Source: Falsiroseomonas tokyonensis (GTDB lineage Bacteria; Pseudomonadota; Alphaproteobacteria; Acetobacterales; Acetobacteraceae). Taken from it: a stretch of DNA of 64,000 bases. This document shows positions 1 through 7,884 of the stretch, piece after piece. The stretch is from contig NZ_JAFNJS010000002.1 of NCBI RefSeq assembly GCF_019024325.1, positions 310,118-374,117 on the forward strand, written 5' to 3'. Under the pieces are notes generated by a model. The model saw only the letters and a program-made list of their open reading frames with translations, had not been told where the DNA came from and searched no databases. Position 1 is the stretch's first letter. Each line of letters opens with the position of its first letter. The position numbers and the translations under genes were made by a program.

Positions 1-122
1 CTTCGAGATCGAGGGTCATTGCGGCCCATTGCACGCGCCGGACCGCCTTCCGGCAAGCCCGAATTCCGCGCAGGCAGGGGCCCCGGTTCCTCAACCCGGG
101 CCGGATCGGGCATGATGGGCGG
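1..122. other. Left edge, upstream region of the first gene
   Basis: No complete gene is visible. A minus-strand ATG at 19-17 could begin a gene reading MTLDLE and running off the left edge, but six codons cannot be assigned. The rest is GC-rich leader in front of the deoxyribosyltransferase gene. Confidence 0.3.
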
Positions 123-692
123 ATGAAAGTCTATCTCGCCGGCCCCGACGTCTTCCTGCCCAATGCCACCGAGATGGGGGAGGCGAAGAAGCGCCTCTGC
201 GCCCGCCATGGGCTGGAGGGCGTGTTTCCCGCCGACCCGCGGCCCGAGGAGGTCGAGCCGGGCGTCCCCCTCTGGTACGCCATTTATCGGCGCAACGAGG
301 CGCATATGCGCGCCTGCGACGCGCTGGTGGCGAATCTCACGCCCTTCCGCGGCCCCTCCGCCGATCCCGGCACGGTCTATGAGCTTGGCTTCATGCGGGC
401 CCTCGGTCGGCCGGTGTTGGGCTATACCAACGATGCCGCGGATTTCACCACCCGCACCCTCGGCCTGGTCCCGGCGCCGGCCGCCCGCAACGCCGCCGGC
501 CGCTGGCTGGACGGGCAGGGCATGGCACTGGAGAATCACGGCCTGGCCGACAATCTGATGATCGAGGGCGGCATCCGCGCGGCGAATGGCCTGCTGGTGC
601 GCCGCGACGTGCCGGAAGCCGAGCGTTGGAGCGACCTGGCCGCCTTCGAGGACTGCCTTCAAGCTCTCGCGGCTTCGCTTCGTCGCGGTTGA
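123..692 (+). CDS. Nucleoside 2-deoxyribosyltransferase family protein
   Basis: The 189-residue product matches the nucleoside 2-deoxyribosyltransferase fold, which exchanges or hydrolyses the N-glycosidic bond of deoxynucleosides (cytosolic nucleoside salvage). Visible hallmarks are the N-terminal YLAGPDVF strand-loop (4-11), the DALVANLTPFRGPSADPGT segment (66-84) and YELGF with Glu87, which by family comparison is the likely nucleophile. Length is normal for the family. The ATG at 123 is the first in frame and has a GGGCGG stretch just upstream. It stands alone, 58 bases before the next gene. Transferase versus plain hydrolase activity cannot be told from sequence. Confidence 0.85.
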   Translation: MKVYLAGPDVFLPNATEMGEAKKRLCARHGLEGVFPADPRPEEVEPGVPLWYAIYRRNEAHMRACDALVANLTPFRGPSADPGTVYELGFMRALGRPVLGYTNDAADFTTRTLGLVPAPAARNAAGRWLDGQGMALENHGLADNLMIEGGIRAANGLLVRRDVPEAERWSDLAAFEDCLQALAASLRRG

Positions 693-750
693 CAGCTAGG
701 CCCCGAGGCGCGGAGCCTGCATCCCAGTTCACACCGATGCTGGAAACCCC

Positions 751-2460
751 ATGACACTGCCCCCGACCGGCCGCCCCACCATCAGCGGCACGCGCCACGC
801 CATCAGCGCGGGCCACTACCTGGCGGCCGCGGCGGGCTATGCCATCCTCGAGGCCGGCGGCAATGCGGTGGATGCGGGCTGTGCCGCGGGCCTCGCGCTG
901 GGTGTGCTGCAGCCGGACCTGGTGAGTGTGGCGGGCGTCGCGCCCATCCTGATCCGCAAGGCGGATGGCACGGTGGAGAGCATCGCCGGCCTTGGCCATT
1001 GGCCGCGCGCGACCCCGCCCGATGTCTTCATGCGCGAGCATGGCGGCCAGATGCCGCCGGGGGTGCGCCGCATGGTGGTGCCCGCCGCCATCGATGCCTG
1101 GATCCAGGCCCTGTCCCGTCACGGCACGATGAGCTTCGGCGAGATCGCCGCCGCCGCCATCCGCTTCGCCGGCGAAGGCTTTGCGATGTACCCGCTGCTG
1201 CGGGAGAGCATCACGGCGCATGAATCCGAATACCGCACCTGGGCGCAGAACGCGGCGATCTTCCTGCCCGGCGGCAAGGTGCCGGCGCTCGGCCAGAAAT
1301 TCGTGCAATCCGACCTCGCCCGAAGCCTGGCCTATATGGTGGACCAGGAACGCGCGGCTTCGGGCAAGGGGCGGGAGGCCGGCCTCCAGGCCGCGCATGA
1401 CGCCTTCTACAAGGGCGACCTGGCGCAGCAGGTGGTGAAATTCGTCCAGGCCGAGGGCGGCTTCCTCTCGGCCCAGGACATGGCGGAGTATCGCAGCCGG
1501 ATCGAGCCCGTGGTGTCCCGCGACTGGCGCGGACACACCCTGCTGACCTGCGGCCCCTGGTGCCAGGGGCCGGCGCTGACAGAGGCGCTGCTGATCGTCG
1601 AGCGCCTCGGGCTGGACGGGCTGGCGCATAACTCCGCCGCCTATATCCATGTGCTGGTGGAGGCGCTGAAGGGCGCGCTGGCCGATCGCGAATACCACTT
1701 CGGCGACCCGGCCATGGTGGACGTGCCGCTGGAGCAGCTTCTCTCGCCCGGCCATATCGCGGCGCGCGCGGCGGCCATCGACCTGAAGCGCGCGCATCCG
1801 GGCCTGCCGGAGCCCATCCTCGGCCGGGGCAACGACCTGCCCGAGGCGAGCCGCGCGGCCCTGCCGAAGGTGGAGGCGGATACCTCCTACGTCGCGGTGG
1901 TGGACCGCTGGGGCAATGCCTTCAGCGCCACGCCCTCCGACGGCTCCTGGAACGTGCCCGTGGTGTCGGGCACGGGCCTGGTGATTTCGGGCCGCGGTTC
2001 GCAGAACCGGCCGGACCCGGCGCATCCCTCCGGCGTCGCCCCCGGCAAGCGGCCGCGGCTGACGCCCAACCCGGCCATGGTGGTGACGAAGGATGGCGGT
2101 GCCATGCCCTTCGGCACGCCGGGCGGCGATGTGCAGATCCAGGCCATGCTGCAGGTCATGCTGAACATCCTGCATTTCGGCATGGAGGTGCAGGACGCCA
2201 TCGAGGCCCCGCGCGTCGCCAGCTATTCCTTCCCCTCCTCCTTCGCGCCCTACGAATACTTCCCGGGACGCCTGGCGGTGGAATCGCGCATCCCGGAGAC
2301 GGTGCGGGCAGAGCTTGCCGCCCTCGGCCATGAGGTGAAGCCCTGGCCGGACATCACCTGGCTGGCCGGCAGCGTGGAGGTGGTGCTGGATGATGTGGCG
2401 GCGGGCCTGAAGCGCGCCGGCGCCGATCCGCGCCGCCCCGCCTACGCCATCGCCTCGTGA
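751..2460 (+). CDS. Gamma-glutamyltransferase family Ntn-hydrolase
   Basis: This 569-residue protein resembles gamma-glutamyltranspeptidases, Ntn-hydrolases that cleave themselves and use the new N-terminal Thr to attack gamma-glutamyl bonds. The early AGGNAVDAGCAAGLALGV block (about 35-52) is the typical large-subunit start. Thr378 in ADTSYVAVVD is the expected autocleavage site, followed by WGNAFSATPSDGS, and a GTPGGDVQ block lies near 455. No signal peptide is evident, so it may be cytosolic, unlike classical periplasmic GGT. Many proteins in this broad family act on other amides, so the substrate is unknown. Its stop overlaps the GTG start of the DUF1194 gene (GTGA), which implies co-translation. 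Confidence 0.85.
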   Translation: MTLPPTGRPTISGTRHAISAGHYLAAAAGYAILEAGGNAVDAGCAAGLALGVLQPDLVSVAGVAPILIRKADGTVESIAGLGHWPRATPPDVFMREHGGQMPPGVRRMVVPAAIDAWIQALSRHGTMSFGEIAAAAIRFAGEGFAMYPLLRESITAHESEYRTWAQNAAIFLPGGKVPALGQKFVQSDLARSLAYMVDQERAASGKGREAGLQAAHDAFYKGDLAQQVVKFVQAEGGFLSAQDMAEYRSRIEPVVSRDWRGHTLLTCGPWCQGPALTEALLIVERLGLDGLAHNSAAYIHVLVEALKGALADREYHFGDPAMVDVPLEQLLSPGHIAARAAAIDLKRAHPGLPEPILGRGNDLPEASRAALPKVEADTSYVAVVDRWGNAFSATPSDGSWNVPVVSGTGLVISGRGSQNRPDPAHPSGVAPGKRPRLTPNPAMVVTKDGGAMPFGTPGGDVQIQAMLQVMLNILHFGMEVQDAIEAPRVASYSFPSSFAPYEYFPGRLAVESRIPETVRAELAALGHEVKPWPDITWLAGSVEVVLDDVAAGLKRAGADPRRPAYAIAS

Positions 2461-3209
2461 TTCCGCGCCGCGCCCTGCTGGCCGCGCCGGCGCTGGCGGC
2501 AGCGCCTGCGCGGGCCCAGGTGGGAGCCGCGGGCGCGGCGGTGGACCTGCTGCTGGTGCTGGCGGTGGATGCCTCCGGCTCGATCGACGCGGATGAATTC
2601 GCCCTGCAAAGGGATGGCATCGCGGAGGCCATCGCCCATCCCGCGGTGCTCGCCGCCATTCGGTCCCGGCCGCGCGGGGCCATCGGCGTCGCCATGGTGG
2701 AATGGGGCTCGCCGGGCGGGGCGGCGACGGTGGTGGACTGGATGCGCGTGACGGATGCCGCCAGCGCCACGGCCGCCGCGGAGGCGATGCGCGACGCGCC
2801 GCGTTCGCGCCAGTCCTACAACGCCATCGGCGACGCCATCCTGCACGCCACCGCGCTGATCGCGGCCGCCCCCTGGCGGGCGGAGGAGCGCACCATCGAT
2901 GTCTCGGGCGACGGCCCCGATATCCGCAGCCTGACGCCGGCGGCGGAGGCGCGGGACTACGCCGTGGCACAGGGCATCGTGGTGAATGGCCTGGCGATCG
3001 AGGCCAGCTCCGCCTGGCGCGACGGCCGCCTCGCCGCGGCCTATGAGCGCGATGTCATGGGTGGCCCTGGCGCCTTCGTGATGCGGGCCGAGGACCGGCG
3101 CGACTTCGCCCGCGCCCTGCGCGCCAAGCTGATCCGGGAGGTGGCGCTGCATCCGGCAGGGGCACAATCCGCCCATGCCACAGGCAAGGTGGGCGCAAGC
3201 GGCGCCTAG
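2457..3209 (+). CDS. DUF1194 vWA-like secreted protein
   Basis: A 250-residue protein with a short signal-like N-terminus ending in ARAQ (about 1-21). A von Willebrand factor A fold follows: the strand LLLVLAVDASGS carries the metal-binding DxSxS motif (Asp38, Ser40, Ser42). Downstream, SYNAIGDAI and RTIDVSGDGPD fit the second and third MIDAS loops. DUF1194 proteins are of unknown function; a MIDAS usually means metal-dependent protein binding. The start is a GTG that overlaps the stop of the GGT-like gene, the only start that keeps the signal sequence. Export to the periplasm is inferred. Confidence 0.8.
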   Translation: MIPRRALLAAPALAAAPARAQVGAAGAAVDLLLVLAVDASGSIDADEFALQRDGIAEAIAHPAVLAAIRSRPRGAIGVAMVEWGSPGGAATVVDWMRVTDAASATAAAEAMRDAPRSRQSYNAIGDAILHATALIAAAPWRAEERTIDVSGDGPDIRSLTPAAEARDYAVAQGIVVNGLAIEASSAWRDGRLAAAYERDVMGGPGAFVMRAEDRRDFARALRAKLIREVALHPAGAQSAHATGKVGASGA

Positions 3210-3287
3210 CGGCCGCCCCGCGCCCCTTCCCAGCCGGGACCATTTCCCCCAAGGTCGTCCCAGAACAGGGAATGCTGGACTCTCAAT

Positions 3288-4796
3288 GTGACCGAAACCG
3301 GCCGCGCTTTCGACGAGATGCATGAAGATGGCGCCGTGCGCCCTGCCTATGCCGGCATCGCCGCCTGGCTCCAGGCGCATGGACTGGAGGCCCTGGCGGT
3401 GAAGCGGGCGGAGGCCGAGGCCCTGTTCCGCCGCGTCGGCATCACCTTCGCCGTCTATGGCGAGGGCGGCGACCCGGAGCGGCTGATCCCCTTCGACGTC
3501 ATCCCGCGCATCCTGGCCCGCGCCGAATGGGATCGCCTGGCCACCGGCCTGACCCAGCGCGTGAAGGCGCTGAACATGTTCATGGCCGATGTCTACGGCA
3601 AGCAGGAGATCCTGGCGGCCGGCCTGATCCCCCGCGCGCTGGTGCTGGAAAACGAGGCCTATTGCCCGCAGATGCAGGGGTTTGTCCCGCCCGGCGGCAT
3701 CTACAGCCATATCTCCGGCATCGACCTGGTGCGCACCGGGGCCAACGACTTCTACGTGCTGGAGGACAATTGCCGCACTCCCTCCGGCGTCTCCTATATG
3801 CTGGAGAACCGGGAGGCGATGCTGCGGCTGTTTCCGGCGCTCTGTGCCAGCCACCGCTTGGCGCCGGTCAGCCACTATCCGGAAGATCTGCTGGAGACGC
3901 TGAAGGATGTGGCGCCGCCGAACTGCAAGGGCGAGCCCTGCGTCGCCATCCTGACGCCGGGCCATTTCAACAGCGCCTATTACGAACACTGCTTCCTGGC
4001 CGATGAGATGGGCGTGGAGGTGGTGGAGGGCGCCGACCTTTTCGTGCAGGACGACGTGGTCTTCATGCGCACCACCGCCGGGCCGCGCCGCGTGGATGTG
4101 CTGTATCGCCGCGTCGATGACGACTACCTGGACCCGAAGGTGTTCCGCCCGGACAGCATGCTGGGCGTACCCGGCATCTTCGGCGCCTATCGCGCGGGCA
4201 ATGTCACCCTGGCCAATGCGCCGGGCGCGGGCATCGCCGATGACAAGGCGATCTACCCCTTCGTGCCGGAGATGATCCGCTTCTACCTGGGCGAGACGCC
4301 GCTGCTGCAGAACGTGCCGACCTTCCTCTGCGAGCGGGAGGCGGACCGCGCCTATGTGCTGGCGAACATTTCCGACCTGGTGGTGAAGCTGGCGCGGGGT
4401 TCAGGCGGCTATGGCATGCTGATCGGGCCGCATAGCACGGCGGAACAGCGCGCGGAGTTCACGCGGCGCATCCTGGAAAAGCCGGCGGATTACATCGCGC
4501 AGCCGACCCTGGCGCTGTCCACCGTGCCCTGCCTGGCAGGGGAGGAGATCGCGCCGCGCCATGTGGACCTGCGCCCCTATGTGCTGACCGGCAAGGCGGT
4601 GCGGATCGTGCCCGGCGGGCTGACCCGCGTGGCACTGCGGGCGGGGTCGCTGGTGGTGAATTCCTCCCAGGGCGGCGGCACCAAGGACACCTGGGTGGTG
4701 GATGACGCGCCCAGCCAGTCCCAGTCGCAGAGCCAGTCCCAATCCGGCGGCGGGCGGCAAAGCCAGAGCCAATCCCAGTCGCAGGGGCAGGGGTAG
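3288..4796 (+). CDS. Circularly permuted type 2 ATP-grasp protein (DUF404/DUF407) with Ser-Gln tail
   Basis: This 502-residue protein belongs to the circularly permuted ATP-grasp family (DUF404 then DUF407), predicted carboxylate-amine ligases that build peptide-like bonds. Conserved stretches include FIPFDVIPRI-like text (LIPFDVIPRI), LEDNCRTPSG, DVLYRRVDDDYLDP and KLARGSGGYGM near residues 365-380. The family is commonly found with alpha-E, transglutaminase-like and Anbu genes, and the first and last of these partners follow here. It starts with GTG at 3288; an ATG at 3318 is an alternative. Residues 476-502 are an unusual low-complexity tail of alternating Ser and Gln broken by GGGR. It ends 5 bases before the alpha-E gene. 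The true substrate is unknown. Confidence 0.87.
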   Translation: MTETGRAFDEMHEDGAVRPAYAGIAAWLQAHGLEALAVKRAEAEALFRRVGITFAVYGEGGDPERLIPFDVIPRILARAEWDRLATGLTQRVKALNMFMADVYGKQEILAAGLIPRALVLENEAYCPQMQGFVPPGGIYSHISGIDLVRTGANDFYVLEDNCRTPSGVSYMLENREAMLRLFPALCASHRLAPVSHYPEDLLETLKDVAPPNCKGEPCVAILTPGHFNSAYYEHCFLADEMGVEVVEGADLFVQDDVVFMRTTAGPRRVDVLYRRVDDDYLDPKVFRPDSMLGVPGIFGAYRAGNVTLANAPGAGIADDKAIYPFVPEMIRFYLGETPLLQNVPTFLCEREADRAYVLANISDLVVKLARGSGGYGMLIGPHSTAEQRAEFTRRILEKPADYIAQPTLALSTVPCLAGEEIAPRHVDLRPYVLTGKAVRIVPGGLTRVALRAGSLVVNSSQGGGTKDTWVVDDAPSQSQSQSQSQSGGGRQSQSQSQSQGQG

Positions 4797-4801
4797 CCGC
4801 C

Positions 4802-5743
4802 ATGCTCTCCCGCACCGCAGACAGCCTCTACTGGATGGGCCGCTACACCGAGCGCGCCGGCAACCTCGCGCGCGGCATGCAGGTGGCGCTGCGCATGGCC
4901 GGGCTGGGCGAGAGCCTCGGCGATACCGACAATGAATGGCGCAGCCTGCTGGTCGCCACCGGCGCCGAGCCCGGCTTTCGGGCCGAGCATGCGGAGGTGA
5001 CGCCGGAGGCGGTGATCCGCTGGCTGGCGATCGACGCCAAGAACCCGTCCTCCATCGCCAATTGCATCGAAGCCGCGCGCAGCAATGGCCGCGCCGTGCG
5101 CACGGCCCTGACGGTGGATATGTGGGAGGCGCTGAACGACACCTGGCGCGAGATGCGCCTCCTGGCCGGCACCGCGACGGATGCCGACCGGCTGCCGGGC
5201 TTCCTGGACTGGGTGCGCGCCCGCACGCTGCTGTTCAACGGCGCGGCGGCCGATACCATGCTGCGCGACGATGGCTGGCGCTTCGTGCATCTGGGCGTGA
5301 TGCTGGAACGCGCCGACAACACGGCACGTCTGTTGGACGCGAAGCACACGGCGCTGGATGGGCCGGAATCGGAAGGCGCGGTCGCCTATGCGCAGTGGCA
5401 GGCGCTGCTGCGCTCCGTCTCCGCCTTGCGGTCCTATCAATGGGTTTATCACACGCGGCTGCAGCCGAAGCTGGTGGCGGATCTGCTGATCCTGCGGCCG
5501 GAACTGCCGCGCTCCCTGCTCGCCTGCCATCGGAAGGTGGACCAGGTGCTGGACCGCATCGCGGAATCCAGCGGCGGCCGTCGCGGTGCCTGTCATCGCC
5601 TGGCGAGCGAGGCCCATGCGGGGCTGCGCGAGGCCCGCATCGAGGACATCCTAGCCGGCGGGCTGCACGACTTCCTGACGCGCATGATCGACCGCAATCT
5701 CGATCTCGGCCGCGAGATCGCCGACTTCTACCTGCACGCATGA
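4802..5743 (+). CDS. Alpha-E domain protein (DUF403)
   Basis: A 313-residue, largely helical protein starting MLSRTADSLYWMGRYTERA, the standard opening of the alpha-E (DUF403) family. Later blocks RFVHLGVMLERADNTARLLD (about 160-180) and a C-terminal FLTRMIDRNLDLGREI are also family-like. No enzymatic residues are established; in other genomes it accompanies the circularly permuted ATP-grasp protein and is thought to work with it in making or modifying an unknown peptide. Here it sits 5 bases after the ATP-grasp gene, and its TGA overlaps the ATG of the Anbu gene (ATGA), so the three genes are almost certainly one operon. Confidence 0.87.
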   Translation: MLSRTADSLYWMGRYTERAGNLARGMQVALRMAGLGESLGDTDNEWRSLLVATGAEPGFRAEHAEVTPEAVIRWLAIDAKNPSSIANCIEAARSNGRAVRTALTVDMWEALNDTWREMRLLAGTATDADRLPGFLDWVRARTLLFNGAAADTMLRDDGWRFVHLGVMLERADNTARLLDAKHTALDGPESEGAVAYAQWQALLRSVSALRSYQWVYHTRLQPKLVADLLILRPELPRSLLACHRKVDQVLDRIAESSGGRRGACHRLASEAHAGLREARIEDILAGGLHDFLTRMIDRNLDLGREIADFYLHA

Positions 5744-6474
5744 CCTATTGCGTCGGCCTGCTGCTGGATGCGGGGCTGGTGATGCTGTCCGACACCCGCA
5801 CCAATGCGGGTGTCGACAACATTTCCGTCTTCGGCAAGACCTTCGTCCACGAGACACCCGGCGAGCGGGCCCTGGCGCTGCTGACGGCCGGCAATCTGGC
5901 GGTGACGCAGGCGGTCTGGAACCGGCTGCAGGAGGGGGTGAAGCTGGACGGCCAGCTTCTCACCCTGGGCAGCGCCGAAAACATGTTCCGTGCGGCGCAG
6001 CTGGTGGGTGCGGCGGTGCGGGAGGTCTTTGCCACCGATGGTCCCGGGCTGCGCGACCATGGGCTGGGCTTCGACGTCTCCATCCTGCTCGGGGGGCAGA
6101 TCGGCACGGCGCCGCCCCGGCTGTTCCTGGTTTATGCAGCCGGCAATTTCATCGAGGCGACGGCGGACACGCCCTTCCTGCAGATCGGCGAGCACAAGTA
6201 TGGCAAGCCGATCCTGGACCGCGTGCTGAGCCCGGCAACGCCGCTGGCCGATGGCGTGACGCTGGCGCTGATCAGCATGGACAGCACGCTGCGCTCCAAC
6301 CTGACCGTTGGCCTGCCGATCGACCTGACGGTGATCCGCCGCGATGCGCTGGCCGTTTCGCTGCGCCGGCGCATCACGGAGGAAGACGCCTATTTCGCCT
6401 TCCTGCGCCAGCGCTGGTCCGAGAGCTTGCGCGAGGCCTACCAGGCGCTGCCGCGGCCGGATTGGCTGGATTAG
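5740..6474 (+). CDS. Anbu-type proteasome-like peptidase
   Basis: The 244-residue product starts MTYCVG, the hallmark of Anbu (ancestral beta-subunit), a self-assembling relative of the 20S proteasome beta subunit and HslV. Thr2 would become the N-terminal nucleophile after Met removal. Counting it as 1, Asp17 in LSDTRTN and Lys32 in FGKT match the catalytic Asp/Lys positions of the family. DVSILLGG and AAGNFIEATADTPFLQIGE are typical later blocks. The start is fixed by the ATGA overlap with the alpha-E gene; longer frames run through that gene. No transglutaminase gene, the usual fourth partner, is adjacent. Substrates are unknown. It ends base-to-base with the convergent FAD oxidase. Confidence 0.9.
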   Translation: MTYCVGLLLDAGLVMLSDTRTNAGVDNISVFGKTFVHETPGERALALLTAGNLAVTQAVWNRLQEGVKLDGQLLTLGSAENMFRAAQLVGAAVREVFATDGPGLRDHGLGFDVSILLGGQIGTAPPRLFLVYAAGNFIEATADTPFLQIGEHKYGKPILDRVLSPATPLADGVTLALISMDSTLRSNLTVGLPIDLTVIRRDALAVSLRRRITEEDAYFAFLRQRWSESLREAYQALPRPDWLD

Positions 6475-7884
6475 CTACTCCAGCACTTCCTCCACCTCCG
6501 GCGCATCGGCGCGGCCATAGAGATAGAAGCCGCGCTTGCGCTCCGGCGTCCAGTCCGGGTCGTCCCAGGCGATCATCTTGCCCGGGTTCAGCAGGCCATG
6601 CGGGTCCGCGATGCGCTTGAAGTCGAGCTGTTCGGAATCGATGCGCTTCATCCCGCCTTCCTCCAGCGTGAAGGCATGCGGGTTGAAGATGGGGGCGCCG
6701 GCTTCCTCATGGATGCGGATGATCTCGGCCAGCCGCTCCTCCGTCGTGAAGCGCACCAGCTGCAGGCCGAAGCAGGAAACGACGCCGTTGAGGCGAACGA
6801 ATTCCAGGTGCTGCATCACCTCATCGCCGAACAGCGCATCCATCTTCGCCACCAACTCGAAGTGGTGCGGAGCGGGGAAGAGGGTTTGGAGGTAGGTCAG
6901 GCCGCGATCAACCTTCAGGGCCTGCAGTGTGGTGTGGTTCCAGGTGAATTCATACAGCGGCGTTTCGGCGGCCTCGGTCGGCGCCGCATGGATCTGCCGG
7001 CCGCCGAAGCGCGCCAGCAGCGGCGGCAGCAATTCGAGGAAGGGCTCGGCCACCATGGCGAGGGAGGTCGCGGTGCCGGGCACCAGAATGCCGAGGAAGG
7101 GTTTGAAATAGCGCTGCGCCACGCCGGGCGCGACAACGCCGGCCATCTTCTTCACGATGCCGTCGCTGGAAACCAGGGCTTCGGAGAAGCGGGCGGCGGA
7201 GATGGTGTCGGGGAACTCGGACAGCACGTCGATCCAGTCCCAGGCCGGCGCCAGGGGCATCTCCAGCTCGGTGATGATGCCGTTGGTGCCATAGGCGTGG
7301 TTCGCCTTGTCGATCTCCGCCCCGCGCAGTTCCAGCACCCGCGGCTCGGCCTCCATCGTCACCACGCGCAGGCCCAGGATATTGCCGGGCTCGCGCAGCT
7401 TGCCGTAGGTGCAGGACCCGATGCCGGAGGAACCGCCGGCGATGAAGCCGCCGAGGCTCGCGGTGCGCTTGGTGGAGGGGTGGAAGCGCAGCTCGCCGCG
7501 CACCTCCCGCCGCGTGATCGCATCGAGGTCGATCAGCTTGATCCCGGCCTGTGCCCGCACGACGCCGGGCTTGGTCCAGATCACGCGGTTCAGGCCCATC
7601 AGATCCAGCACGACGCCGCCCTTCAGCGGCATGGCCTGGCCGTAATTGCCGGTGCCGGCGCCGCGCGGCGTCAGCGGCACCTGGTGCTTCACGCAGGCGG
7701 CCATGATGGCGATGACCTCGGCCTCGTCGCGCGGGCAGGCCACCGCCTCCGCCGTCACGCCGTTCAACTGGCGCTTCAGCACGGGCGAGTACCAGAAGAA
7801 GTCGCGCGAGCGCTGGCGCACCAAGGCGGGGTCGGTGATCCAGTCGATGGCCGGCAATTCGGCCATTACGGCTTGAACGGACAT
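6475..7884 (-). CDS. FAD-linked oxidase, GlcD/PCMH type (copy A)
   Basis: A 469-residue flavoprotein of the FAD_binding_4/PCMH class (glycolate oxidase, D-lactate dehydrogenase and alkyl-hydroxy acid oxidases). The PP-loop region PLTPRGAGTGNYGQAMPLKG lies near residues 75-95 and the second FAD segment SLGGFIAGGSSGIGS near 155-170. The C-terminal NPGKMIAWDD resembles the conserved LNPGK ending of such oxidases. The start MSVQAVMAELP at 7884 is set by the TGATG overlap with the preceding oxidase gene; the frame stays open further upstream only through that gene. It is the last gene of a four-gene operon. The upstream oxidase is a clear paralogue. The substrate is probably a 2-hydroxyacid, but this is not shown. 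Confidence 0.85.
   Translation of the reverse strand: MSVQAVMAELPAIDWITDPALVRQRSRDFFWYSPVLKRQLNGVTAEAVACPRDEAEVIAIMAACVKHQVPLTPRGAGTGNYGQAMPLKGGVVLDLMGLNRVIWTKPGVVRAQAGIKLIDLDAITRREVRGELRFHPSTKRTASLGGFIAGGSSGIGSCTYGKLREPGNILGLRVVTMEAEPRVLELRGAEIDKANHAYGTNGIITELEMPLAPAWDWIDVLSEFPDTISAARFSEALVSSDGIVKKMAGVVAPGVAQRYFKPFLGILVPGTATSLAMVAEPFLELLPPLLARFGGRQIHAAPTEAAETPLYEFTWNHTTLQALKVDRGLTYLQTLFPAPHHFELVAKMDALFGDEVMQHLEFVRLNGVVSCFGLQLVRFTTEERLAEIIRIHEEAGAPIFNPHAFTLEEGGMKRIDSEQLDFKRIADPHGLLNPGKMIAWDDPDWTPERKRGFYLYGRADAPEVEEVLE

Noticed and set aside
445-2970. Long minus-strand open frame of 841 codons opposite the first genes
   Set aside because: It is Arg/Pro/Gly-rich with no domain and mirrors the GGT-like and vWA genes; typical of high-GC shadow frames.
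4709-4796. Ser-Gln tail caused by a frameshift or sequencing error
   Set aside because: The frame ends exactly before the alpha-E start and codons vary while the amino-acid pattern stays.
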